Position numbers and translations under genes: made by a program. From positions 2,738,197-2,802,196 of the forward strand of contig PTFA01000082.1 of the NCBI GenBank assembly GCA_003342895.1: a stretch of DNA of 64,000 bases, in the 5' to 3' direction. The DNA is from Casuarius casuarius (taxonomy: Eukaryota > Chordata > Aves > Casuariiformes > Casuariidae). The notes beneath the pieces were generated by a model. It had not been told where the DNA came from. It saw only the letters and a program-made list of their open reading frames with translations, and made no database searches. How positions within the stretch are numbered: the stretch's first letter is position 1; the number at the start of each line of letters is the position of its first letter. Shown here one piece after another: positions 55,701 through 64,000 of the stretch.

Positions 55701-58700
55701 TTTAGATGCAAAATTCTGCTCTAATATGACATAGAGCAAATTTAAGCTCACTAAAACACAGTGAAGTGACTCCAGGTGATCTGAATGCTCAGTGATGCAA
55801 AGGAGAGAAGAATTGATTGCGTGTGAGAAGCTAACAGGATTCAGACAGTCACGCTCTGCTTCATTAAAATGTCAGCTTCTTTTCCTGAGAGGGAAAACTT
55901 CTTGTTCACTGAGTGGAAATACCAAAGCAATTACACATTACTTACACACATAGCAAGCCATATAAGTAGCACAATAACATAGGTGGACAGTTTAGTTCTT
56001 TGTATGTACTTCAGCATTCTTACTTCCCCTTCCCTTACCAGAGCTTCAAAATCCTACCAGGTGTTCTAACTTTACTAACCAATGTTATTTTAAAAGAAGA
56101 CANCAGTCTTGTGTGAAAATGTTTTTCCCTGCCTACCACCCAAAGATGATTTGCCCATATAAAGAAAGAATTACGCANGGCCTGTGGCAAAAAGAGGAAA
56201 AATTCAGTGTTAGGCTCCTAGTAGCAATGAATTCATTAGAACGTCCAATTTTGATTGTTAGCTTTCCTGCAAAATTAGAAAACTATCGTTAGTTAGGATA
56301 GTGCAACTTCCTAGACTTTTCTGGAAACAAATTACTGTCCAGACCCAAAAGTTTTAAAGAGTATAGAATTTTTACACTGTAGTAGTCAAATCTCTGAAGA
56401 ATTCCCTTAGATCATTCTGGGGTGTTTATCATTATTCCCTTTCAGCCTTTCAGGCAGAAGACAAAATATCATATTTTTTCCCCTTTACTTCTAAAATATT
56501 TATAAAAGCTTACNAAAAAATCAATCTCTGTAGCCTAGATAAAATTTGCATATGTGTGCTCTATAAATATTCCACACTATGTCCCCGATCCATCTTAAAT
56601 TCATGGCAGTTTGACTTTATCCCACACTACCACATCATGAATTCTCTCTCTGTAGACGTGTGTACATATGTTAGAGTACTGGGCCCCTGTTAATTAGCAT
56701 CCTGACTGTTTACACCAGCAGAAACTAGTGAACATGAGTCTCTCTCACACTCCAGTATCTTAACTGCAGAATCACAGACAGTACATTTCGAAAGCATGGT
56801 GTAAATATTGTAATGTGTACTACACACACTACACTAAATACAATGAAAACAACAATTGCAAAGTAGANGTAAAAGACCTCTTAAGTCATCTAGTCTAGTT
56901 GGAGTAACATTTACAAGAAAAAGGGATGGAAAAGAAGGGCAACCCATCAGCTGAGCTAAAGACTGACTCGTTAATTCTTCGGGTTGTTGAAAAACAGTGG
57001 AGGTGGGAAGAAAACCAAGAAGTCTGTATGCAAGGTCTCCCACCAGGACAGCTTTCAAGCCTACAGGTTAGAGGTCTAGAGATAAACAGTGACAAGCTCA
57101 AACATTGTGGGTAGCAAGCCAGATCAGAGCTTGGGGCAGGGAGAAGAAGATTCAGAAGCTGCAATATTAAATACCAGGGGAAAGTAGAAGACAGAGGCAT
57201 GGAAATGCTAAGTCAGTCCAAAGAAGGCAGAGTCTCTCAGGAAGTTTGAGAATGTCAGACAAAATAAGGAAGTCAAACTAAGTCCTGTCTTGGGATAATA
57301 CACAAGCACAGGTTATGCATCCTCCATAGTAAAGAACGAAGCCAGCATCCCAGTAAAAGCAACACAGCTCTGAAGCCTGACGATGCAGGCTGCAGTCCTT
57401 GTGGTCAGGGGACTNCTCTGTGGCCACCTAAACTCTTGAGTGGGGATCAGTCAGGAATGGCAAAACAAAAAAGCCCTTCCCTTGCTCAGAGCTAAACAGT
57501 GTCTCCCAGTGTGATTGATACAAAAAGGGGGGAAAAAAATGAACTATATATTGAACAAAACAGAAAGATTTTTACCTAGAGTAGGCCATAGATAGGATTT
57601 GATCCCTTAGCTTTCAGTTTAAGAGTAGAAGTTTTTAAAACTGCTTTTTTTACAACTGATTATCTGTAGCTGCTTTATCCCATCTATGTAATAGTCACTA
57701 GAAGGGTCAACAGTGTGCAGGTCTCCAGCATTAGCAACACTTACTCTTGGTTTCTTTCCAGGGCAGTTTTGGCTTTCTTCTTAAGAACCTGCATGTCTTT
57801 CCTGACTGCCTGTATTTCTTGAGCCTTTGAGGGTCTTGTTTCCATCCCTTTGACCTGAGCCCTCACAGTCTGAGAATGTAAAAATAAGAGTAAAATGTGA
57901 ACAAATGTAGAATGTGTCCTTGGATAATATTTCCTTCTCTAAAGATTGGCATCATTTTTAAAATTACTTTTTCAGTAAAATTCAGTTCTGATGGAGACTT
58001 CTGAATGAGCTGGTCATGAGAATAAGAGCTGACATGGCCAGGCATGAACTAAAAAACTATGGTGGGTTTTAGAATCACTCAAAGAAGTCCTTGCAATTGG
58101 TAAATAGATTAAAGGGTTGCTAAAAATAGANCAAGCACTGACAGTTGCTTCGTTTATCACAACCAGCCAACAAGAACGACTCAGACACATCCAAAACCCT
58201 TGCTTTCAGACAATCCTTTTGGGTGTTTTGCTGCTTAGCAGCATGATACTTATGCTAGACAAAGCACAATAAGCTGTCAGAGGTGCTAGGTTCATCATTA
58301 CCTTTCATTGTGGTTTAAACAGATTGTCAATAATCCACAGAAGCTCCTGGGCTCAGTGCCTAAGGGAGCGGATACCTGGGATGAGATCCGCAGAGTCCAT
58401 CCAAAGGATGTGCTCAGGGTCAATGGAGAGTACTCACCTACAGAGCCAGCAGGGGAGGTGGGGGCGTCATTTTGGAGTATGGAAAGTAAAAAGAGGAGGA
58501 ATGTAAAAGGATCAGCTAGAGAAGCAGAAAATTGACTCAAATTAATGAAGAAAAAGGTAAATAAGCCTCTCAGCAGATTAAAGCTGCCTGACCCAGAGCC
58601 ATGAAGTGCAGGGCCTGTGATGGTGGAGAACTGGGCCAGACACGACACAACATCTGTCAGGGCACTATGTGGGCCAGCAGCTCCTCAGGGCCGGGGCTGT

Positions 58701-61700
58701 TGTCAGGGGGCTCCTGGCGAGCCAGGGCCAGGCCTCACCGCCAAGGACCATCCTACTGTCTCAAGAGAGCAGGGCACCAGGGGCTGTTGGGGACCAAGAT
58801 AGAATGACGCTGTGCAAGACAGCAGAGAATCTTTAAAGTAGAAAGTAATGATGTGGTAACTGTGATTTGTGGCCAGAATGTGTGCATGTGAGTTGCCAGT
58901 GATCATGATGTGCCTTCCTCCCTATGTACCAGCAGCCATGATGTGCCTTCTTCCCTACGTACCAGCAGTCACAGTGTGCCTTCCTGCCTACGTGCCAGCA
59001 GCTGTGGTGGGCCTGTCCTGCTGGCCTGCCTGCCTGCCTGCCAGGGATCAGGAGATGTCTTCCTACCTATCACAAGATGCCACAATGCTTAGGAGATACT
59101 TGGAGGAGCGGCTGGGCTTGATTGCTATATAACTGGCCATTGTGTTTTCAATAAAGGATCTTTTGCACTACCCTACTTCAGGTCTGTGTCATCATATGCC
59201 ACAAGGGGCAGCCCCAGTCCTGGGCATCAAGCACCACCACGGGGATGGGACCAGGCCAAGGTCGGGCCAGGCAGTTACCAATGGGTCAGGGCCAGGGTTG
59301 GCAGGGAAAGGGATCCGCTTTGTCTTCTTCTGCCAGAAAGTGAGATGTCACTGGTGGGGGGGGAGAGGTGTGTGGCACTACTCCTGCCAGGCTTATGCTA
59401 GTGTAACCCCCTATAAGGTAGGACTTCTGCAGAACGGAACAGCTGCCACGAGGCCTAATATGGTCCCACTAAAGAGGACATGCCAGCTTGTAACACTGGC
59501 ACCTTCCTCTGCCACGTTTATTGCCCTTCTTCCCATTCAACTTCCAATTCTACCACCCCTACAAAAAACAGACAGAACATTTACCTGAGGTAGCCGCCTC
59601 ACTCTCTGTGCAATGGGCTGTATGACTGTAATGTACCTATGCACCATGCCCATAAAGATCTGGACACAAGGGATGTTTTCTTTGCCACTCGGAAGGGCAA
59701 CTTTTTCCAAGGTCAAACATGACTCTTCTAGGAATGAAAGTGAACCTATTTATTCATTTCATAAGAGACCACTAAAACAGTGCTCAGATGATGCTCATTT
59801 TCCATTACTACCAGTGGGTGACACATCCAAATAAGTGATAATAAGTTTGATTCAAGGATAAAAGGTCCCCAAAAAGATGAGGAGAAAGACTTATGTCTGT
59901 CTGTGTATCTGAAAGCACTTGTTTTCAAATAACTGAACCCAAGAGACCTTATGGCTTAATTAGGAACTGATGTTGGCAAGCAAATACTACCTTGTATCGT
60001 TCTATAGGCAGGGAGTCCAGAAGTGTCATCATATACAGCTCATACTCATTCTAAACAAATTGAGAGGAAGGAAAAGCATTAGAAAATGTTTAACAAAGTC
60101 CAGGGATTACACAGTCTGGTTTCACTTTGATTCCAGAAAAATCATACCTCTTCTGCTGGTGCCAAAAGCTTTACTTCTGTTTCTGTGCATGATCTTGTTC
60201 AAAATCCATCAAAGTTGATAATTTGGATTTTGCCTTTGCCAATGTCATTCTCAGCACAGTTCAACTATCCATCTCTCTTCTCTTCCTCAAGGATGTCTTG
60301 GCTTGCACTGCCTGCCACCTATTCTCTTCTCTCACCTACAGCTGCTAGATTTTAGTGGTAATTATTTTGTCAATAGATATAGAGGAATGATATTTTTTTC
60401 CCCATCAGTTATTACTGGGAGAGTCACTGTGGGATTTCTATCATCATTAACACCACATCACAGTGTACAGAATCAGAGTGCAACTTGGTTTTCTCCTATA
60501 TTTTAGTTGTGTTCCATATGCAAATCACTATTATGAGTGTCAAAGAAGAGAAACAAACAGATTTGGTCCCCACATAAAGGGTTTCAAAAGTTATTCTTCA
60601 GCACAGTGAGAAATCAAAAGACAAGAATAGGCAATACTGCTTAGTAAGTCAGATAAGAATTAACACTGTTCACGTGTAGCTGTCCAAGAAAGAAGTGGAA
60701 AACTAATGTACTAGTAGGTTATGGTTTGATTTTTTCCAAAACTTTTACAGGACTTTAGAATTAGGGCTAGAGTTCCAGAAAAAAAGTTAAACTTTTCTTG
60801 TTGGTTTTTTAGTGATGCTTTTATCAAAGTGCTTAAGTGGTAGCCAAATGTTTGGTGTCTGTTTATGTAACTCACACAGTTCATTAGTGGAAAGCTTGGA
60901 AAAGAACTCATACATCTTTCTCCATAGCTGACTGCCCTTCCCACTTGATCATAAAGAGATGTTAAAGTCAGTGCAAACATAAGCATTGCATGTGATGATG
61001 CTGTCCTGTAGCCTGTGGCACACTGCAGGAAGAGAGAGCCATGGTTTGCCACTATATTGTTAATTAAATGGCATAAAATCACAGTAGAAACACTGGGACG
61101 CATGGGTTTTTTTTCTCACCAGTAGGGCCAGAAACAGAACATGGAACATACTAAACACATAATCACGTGTTTTATAGGCATACAGTTTAGTTTGCTGATC
61201 AGCATAAAAAAGTGATGGTAACACTTAACATACACACACTGTGGTAGCCCTAATTAGAATGAATCAAAGCAGTGACTAAAATCATAGCCAGGTCCTGAAT
61301 CACTCATTATGACAAGTTTCCAGTGCTCCTTGCTCTCCACTGTCACTGCTTCCAGTCACATGCCTGTGTGCTTTGTTCCCTTCAGCTTCTGCCCTCTTTC
61401 CCAGCAGCCACTCCATCTACTTGGTTCAGTAGGTGTCTTCCCCACCTTACAAGTAGGGGTTAGATTTGGAAGTCCCTATCAAGAGGTAGAGAAGGACAGT
61501 TCCTGTCAGTTCCCTGGCTCTGCTCCCAAAAGCTCCTGCCCCACATACGCAACACAGATCTATGAGCTGCATGATCTACAGAGGTATGCCATTCCTTGCA
61601 ATTTCTCCTTTCTCTACTAACATGATGATGCTTAGAGAAGGAAATGATGTCAGCTCAAGTTGCTGGGCAGACTGGTAAACTGAATTTCTGTAGTGGCATA

Positions 61701-62168
61701 TTTGTTAAAACTCTGCTCTTGTTTGCTTACCTACATACAGTGGGAGAAGGAGCTCAAATGAGGAAAGAATCAGCTCCTTTGAGAGCATTAGTGATAGAAA
61801 TGGTTCTCTGAGTCCCTGTTTGCTGGGTGTGTTTGATTTTTAACGTGTAAGCAAGGGGTCAGATAAAAGTCTTCTGAAGAATATAAATTCCTAGCACTGT
61901 CACTATCCTCACTGTAACTAAGAGTGGGTAGATGTGCCAGATGCACTGAGAAAAGTGTTGGTAAAGGCTACTGGGAGATAACACAAGAAACAGTAGTTAA
62001 TGTGCATCTGGCTTATGTCATACTAAACTTAGGATCGTTTCTTACCTTAATTTCCTTCAAAACACCACCAGATAACAGAAAGCTGTTGCAAATATCTTCA
62101 AACACTTTCTCAACAACCTGCAGTTGTTTGAAATGCAGGGGATCACGGTCGCAGATTTTCTGAAGCGC
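46541..62168 (-). CDS. C6orf118: Multi-exon gene with TSNAXIP1-N-like domain, candidate C6orf118 orthologue (partial at 5' end)
   Basis: This is the join of nine minus-strand exons listed separately below. The frame passes through all eight junctions without a stop, and junction phases are 0,0,0,2,1,0,0,2, which is unlikely by chance. About 310 residues are visible. They are rich in Glu, Lys, Gln and Met with few Pro, consistent with a long helical or coiled-coil protein. Exons 1 and 2 carry LQVVEKVFEDICNSF followed by LKEIKNEYELYM, which matches the pattern I remember for the TSNAXIP1 N-terminal domain (L-Q, then V/I-F-E, then IK-x-x-Y-E). In this family TSNAXIP1 has compact introns, whereas C6orf118 borders a gene desert beside PDE10A. 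The 46 kb without genes downstream therefore favours C6orf118. The function of that protein is not established; relatives are linked to testis and cilia. There is no signal peptide or membrane segment in the first eight exons. The true start is not visible. The exon chain is firm; the gene name is an inference. Confidence 0.6.
47902..47963 (-). CDS. C6orf118: Exon 8 of the chain
   Basis: This is a 62-nt exon, entering in phase 0 and leaving with two bases (AA). It encodes EVEDSITGTLDKLHITQENQ. The acceptor is ctttcttttttacag|GAG, with an excellent pyrimidine tract, and the donor is AAAA|gtgagt, near consensus. The segment is acidic and helical, like the preceding exons. Confidence 0.75.
48953..49006 (-). 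CDS. C6orf118: Exon 7 of the chain
   Basis: This is a 54-nt exon of 18 codons, TEIMKIDSSNTFLQCQIK, in phase 0 on both sides. The acceptor is ctgccttttcag|ACT and the donor AAAA|gtaagt, both strong. The other two frames carry early stops, so only the frame predicted from exon 6 is usable. The run SSNTFLQCQIKEVED across the junction with exon 8 reads as a continuous helix. Confidence 0.72.
49007..51417. other. Intron between exons 6 and 7
   Basis: No exon seen. Around 50890-51010 the sequence (atttaagcacctagaaatggg, then ttgaagtcattaggcatt) looks like an old amniote repeat. A minus-strand AATAAA (ttattga context near 50370) could end a transcript that reads through exon 6. Confidence 0.45.
51418..51599 (-). 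CDS. C6orf118: Exon 6 of the chain (longest coiled-coil exon)
   Basis: This is a 182-nt exon: two bases finishing a Glu codon and 60 codons. It starts TCSDHETKEIVGKTPSVAEE, continues LESMRRKFLNTWEEMMILQT and ends MADMANTIRD. The acceptor is a clear pyrimidine tract ending ttccag|AAA. The donor GAT|gtagag is weak. It is chosen because it gives phase 0, as exon 7 requires. If it is not used, the frame runs seven more codons to a TAA at 51397-51399, which would make a shorter alternative protein. The charged composition is typical of an axonemal or cytoskeletal coiled coil. Confidence 0.78.
52370..53130. other. GC-rich block in the intron between exons 5 and 6
   Basis: About 760 bases are clearly richer in GC than the flanks, with several overlapping plus-strand frames of 80-105 codons, a run of nine C at 53032-53040, and AATAAA at 52801-52806. 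Frames are open because of composition, and no splice structure links them. An old LTR or other repeat is likely, but I could not define its ends. Confidence 0.4.
54776..54791. repeat. Poly-T run
   Basis: Sixteen T followed by five C and cttt. Could be a reversed retroposon tail; no body recognised. Confidence 0.9.
55149..55184. repeat. 18-bp tandem duplication
   Basis: agacatctttaaatcacc followed by the same unit with one base changed. Confidence 0.9.
55504..55562 (-). CDS. C6orf118: Exon 5 of the chain
   Basis: This is a 59-nt exon: one base completing the previous Glu codon, 19 codons (LQNELEMVIWMSQTPETKT) and one base left over. The acceptor is gttctag|ATT and the donor ACAG|gtgagt, a strong site. 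The segment continues the coiled coil of exon 4 as ALERNQ-E-LQNELEMV. Its length suits the phase change exactly, which is the best evidence that it belongs here. Confidence 0.8.
56868..56915 (-). mobile_element. Short CR1-type fragment
   Basis: Read on the minus strand it gives actagactagatgactt then aagaggtctttt, close to the CR1 3' stretch ggactagatgacctcttgaggtccc. Only about 45 bases are recognisable. It lies in the intron between exons 4 and 5 of the minus-strand gene. Confidence 0.45.
57745..57869 (-). CDS. C6orf118: Exon 4 of the chain (coiled-coil region)
   Basis: This is a 125-nt exon, entering in phase 0 and leaving with two bases of a split codon (GA). It encodes TVRAQVKGMETRPSKAQEIQ and then a lysine-rich helix containing VRKDMQVLKKKAKTALERNQ. 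The acceptor is tacattctcag|ACT and the donor AGA|gtaagt, both good. The split codon GA plus A from exon 5 gives Glu. Charged heptad-like spacing suggests the start of a coiled coil. Confidence 0.82.
58320..58850. other. GC-rich segment adjoining the LTR-like element, origin unknown
   Basis: Open frames of 75 residues on the plus strand (58308-58535) and 116 on the minus strand (58298-58648) overlap here. The composition is richer in GC than the surrounding intron. It might be internal sequence of the same retroviral insertion or an unrelated old repeat. A minus-strand donor-like site (ctcac at 58433-58437) exists, but the frame leading to it stops at the junction, so I do not call an exon. 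Confidence 0.25.
58905..59003. repeat. Three 33-bp tandem units inside the LTR-like element
   Basis: The units at 58905-58937, 58938-58970 and 58971-59003 share the core TGTGCCTTC, a C-rich centre and ending ACCAGCAG or GCCAGCAG. A decayed fourth unit follows to about 59030. The length is a multiple of three, so frames stay open across it; this explains the open frames here without any gene. Repeated units of this kind in the upstream part of an LTR often hold enhancer sites. Confidence 0.8.
59126..59155 (+). promoter_or_regulatory. TATA-like box and AATAAA of the LTR-like element
   Basis: The tatataa sequence is at 59126-59132 and AATAAA at 59150-59155. The 17-base gap between them gives a compact arrangement, as in LTRs where both signals sit close to the start of R. 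This is evidence for the LTR reading and does not show present-day activity. Confidence 0.4.
59585..59722 (-). CDS. C6orf118: Exon 3 of the chain
   Basis: This is a 138-nt exon of 46 codons, phase 0 on both sides. It starts SCLTLEKVALPSGKENIP, includes VQIFMGMVHRYITVIQPIAQ and ends RRLPQ. The donor is CAG|gtaa. Two acceptors lie close together: after the first AG (tcctag) phase 0 hits a TGA at the fifth codon, while the second AG (gaag|ag then TCA) keeps the frame open, so the second was chosen. The stretch before LPQ is rich in hydrophobic residues and may form a helix. A solo-LTR-like element ends 304 bases downstream of this exon in the following intron. Confidence 0.75.
59991..60050 (-). 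CDS. C6orf118: Exon 2 of the chain (TSNAXIP1-N-like domain, second part)
   Basis: This is a 60-nt exon of 20 codons, phase 0 on both sides. It starts NEYELYMMTLLDSL and ends IERYK. The acceptor is caatttgtttag|AAT with a usable pyrimidine tract, and the donor is AAG|gtagt. Joined to exon 1 it reads LKEIK-NEYELYM, completing the helix typical of the family. The open frame is short, so the exon is recognised by its splice sites, its frame and its continuity with exon 1 rather than by length. Confidence 0.78.
60051..62045. other. Intron between exons 1 and 2
   Basis: Nothing recognisable. A 130-codon minus-strand frame (60711-61103) has no flanking splice pair in a usable phase and no protein-like pattern, so it is left as chance. 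Confidence 0.5.
62046..62168 (-). CDS. C6orf118: Exon 1 of the visible chain (TSNAXIP1-N-like domain, first part)
   Basis: This is a 123-nt exon of 41 codons, entering and leaving in phase 0. It begins ALQKICDRDPLHFKQLQ and ends SGGVLKEIK. The donor is AAG|gtaag, a near-perfect site. The acceptor is gattgtacag|GCG, with a modest pyrimidine tract. An upstream ATG in the same frame at about 62192 would give MLMIVQ before ALQK, with a TAG just above it. The exon could therefore be a first coding exon, but an internal exon fits the family better because the domain normally has sequence before it. The run VFEDICNSF...LKEIK is the main family signature. Confidence 0.8.
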
Positions 62169-64000
62169 CTGTACAATCATCAGCATGAATAACTATACAA
62201 GTGCATGCAGAGAGGGTGCTCTAAAACAGCTACTGTCAGAATGTGTTACTTGGTTCAAATTCATGCCGTTCATCCTGATGGTATGCAGTAAAAAGCATTA
62301 TGAGAACCCAGTAACTGAAGAATAAATGGTTAGGAGATCAAGTCCATGGTCACAACTTGACTTCTGTATTTTGATCATCAATAAGAAGAAAGTTCACATT
62401 CAACAAGACAGGAGGTACTGACCACCAAAAAGATGAGGAGAAAACAAAGAAGACGCAGATTTGTGGGGCAGAAGGCAATTATTACATTAGGCTTGCACTT
62501 ATTGTTGAATGTCTTACTTATGTATTTACAACCAGTCCTTCCATAAGAACAAATCAGTCTGTCTCTATTGACTTCAACAGATCATCTCCAGGGCTGGGCG
62601 AAGCAGCCCTTGAAACATGTTGCATCTCTTAAAGCAATTGGTAGCTCAGAGAGACAACATAAGTAAACAAATACATAAATAACTCAAGAAACCCTAGCTA
62701 AGGAATGCAACAGTTAAAATCATACTTTAGAATTTCATGGTTCTACATATCAGCTGTGAGTAACAAACCTGAGATAGAGAAAGAAAACATCTCATAGGCA
62801 ACCTATGCTATTTCCTCTGTCATAGGAACATTTTCTCTAGAGTTGCTGGCCACACTTCAAAATGCTCCGTTCCTGACATTAACTTTTTCACAACAAGCTC
62901 TTTAGGTAGATAATGGACTGAGGGAGTTCTTCACTTTGTGATTATCCATGTTTCAAACCCAGGCTGATAGAGAATTTGTCCATTTAATCAAAGGCCCCAG
63001 ATTGCCATTGCTCCTAGTTAGTACAGCTTTCTGCTAAACCTCACTGGAGTTGCACTAACTCACAAAAATTGTACTGATTCAAACTTGTTCTGGGGAAAAT
63101 GTTTTTTGGGAAAAATTGCTGTAAAAATTGCAAGATCAAGTTGTTATCCTGTCATAATACAGCACTTTGCCTTTAATTCTTTTTTTTTTTTTCCCTCTCA
63201 TCCCTTCTTCCTTATTCTTCTGCCTTGCCTCTCAGCCCATAGGACTAGGGGAAAAGGTTGCCTGGGGATATTTACTGAGGTGGGAAGTAACCAACTTTTT
63301 GGCAAGTGGTTTAACAACATGGCAGATGATACCTCCCAAGAGCTAGTGGAGCATGGTTTATGCTGCTTACTCAAATAGAGCAGATGAATTTGTCCCCTCA
63401 CTTCCCACAACTTGTCTTGAAAAGTTTAGGTAGTATGTTGGAGGCATCCAAGAAAGAGCTCTGCTTATTCCCTTGCTGATTTCTTTGCCAGTTTTTGCTA
63501 TACTCAACACCACTAGTGGGAAGGTTGCTTCCACCAAGCCTGATCTCTGTTTTTCTCTGTCAGCAGCCACCTCTCCTCTGGCCCTGCAAATACCACTGCT
63601 TATTTCTCTGATTCAGTAATAAATCAGCTGGCATCTTACAAATAAGGAAGATCCGGCCATAAGTACCACAGTGTGGGATGAGATGCCTCTTTCAAAAATG
63701 ACTCTTATCTAGGTGAAATGCCCATTCTTTCCCTGCTCACACTAGCATTAGCCATTTGGTAGGTTACCTAGGCTCAACAGCTCTCATTAAACTCCATCCC
63801 TAACTTCTATGAATTCAGTATCTTGCTCCCATTCCTTAGCTCCCACAGATGGCTTTCAGGGNACTAATGAGATGATTGCTACTGCTTCTCCCAGGCAGCC
63901 TCACCTCAAGCAACCTCAGCAGCTTCTGCTAGGTGCATGTGTTTGACTCAACAAAATTACTCCTGCATCCCATCAATTGGCAACTATGTGCAAAGACATA
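62169..64000. other. Upstream of the first placed exon
   Basis: Upstream exons of the minus-strand gene are expected here or beyond the window. I found none with confidence. A 24-base unit at 63905-63928 bounded by splice-like sites (QKLLRLLE) is noted as rejected. Around 63031-63060 the motif cctcactggagttgcacta recalls an old amniote repeat. Confidence 0.45.
63180..63192. repeat. Poly-T run
   Basis: Thirteen T followed by a pyrimidine-rich stretch to about 63230. It could serve as a plus-strand acceptor tract, but no exon follows that I can support. Confidence 0.85.

Larger units (their letters stand above)
58854..59280 (+). mobile_element. Solo-LTR-like endogenous retroviral remnant
   Basis: The segment starts TGGTAACTG and ends CAGTTACCA, a perfect 9-bp inverted repeat with the TG...CA ends of a long terminal repeat. 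Inside, in the expected order, are a TATA-like box (tatataa, 59126-59132) and AATAAA (59150-59155), followed by about 125 bases that would be the end of R plus U5. At 427 bp the length is normal for an LTR. The flanks share only ATG (58851-58853 and 59281-59283), a weak target duplication, so the exact ends are unsure. It is GC-richer than its surroundings and lies in an intron, antisense to the gene. I saw no retroviral coding region that I could identify. Confidence 0.5.

Noticed and set aside
60711..61103. 130-codon minus-strand frame as an extra exon
   Set aside because: Exons 1 and 2 already join in phase 0, and no acceptor-donor pair of suitable phase flanks the frame.
63905..63928. Minus-strand 24-base exon-like unit (QKLLRLLE) between cacctag and gtgagg
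   Set aside because: Too short to judge, the acceptor has a poor pyrimidine tract, and no further upstream exon supports it.

Overview
The window reads as nuclear DNA of a sauropsid, most likely a bird. It is AT-rich, poor in repeats, and scattered with single N calls typical of a draft assembly. The interspersed repeats I can recognise are old CR1-type LINE ends, one MIR/CORE-type SINE and one LTR-like element. I see no Alu, B1 or L1 and no bacterial gene organisation. Most long open frames are chance frames in non-coding DNA. These identifications rest on reading by eye and remembered consensus sequences, without any database search.

The best-supported gene is on the minus strand between about 46.5 and 62.2 kb. 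Nine exons can be placed, at 62168-62046, 60050-59991, 59722-59585, 57869-57745, 55562-55504, 51599-51418, 49006-48953, 47963-47902 and a probable last exon at 46739-46541. Splice sites are mostly good and the reading frame passes through every junction without a stop (phases 0-0-0-2-1-0-0-2). The product is a charged, mostly helical protein of about 310 visible residues, and its 5' exons lie beyond the window or were not found. The first two exons resemble the N-terminal domain of TSNAXIP1 (translin-associated factor X-interacting protein 1). With the large gene-free region downstream, this suggests the C6orf118 orthologue, which in mammals lies between PDE10A and a gene desert. The name is inference.

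From 1 to about 46.5 kb I find no convincing multi-exon gene. It holds simple repeats, small tandem duplications, CR1 and MIR remnants and some AT-rich stretches that could be regulatory. The exception is an orphan plus-strand exon at 17462-17654 with a good splice acceptor, an open frame, a stop and a polyadenylation signal 109 bases after it. It could be the last exon of an unknown transcript.

Inside the minus-strand gene, the intron at 57870-59584 holds a solo-LTR-like element (58854-59280) with 9-bp inverted ends, a TATA-like box, AATAAA and three 33-bp tandem units. The intron at 51600-55503 holds a GC-rich block (about 52370-53130) of unknown origin. From 62169 to 64000 I see no confident exon.
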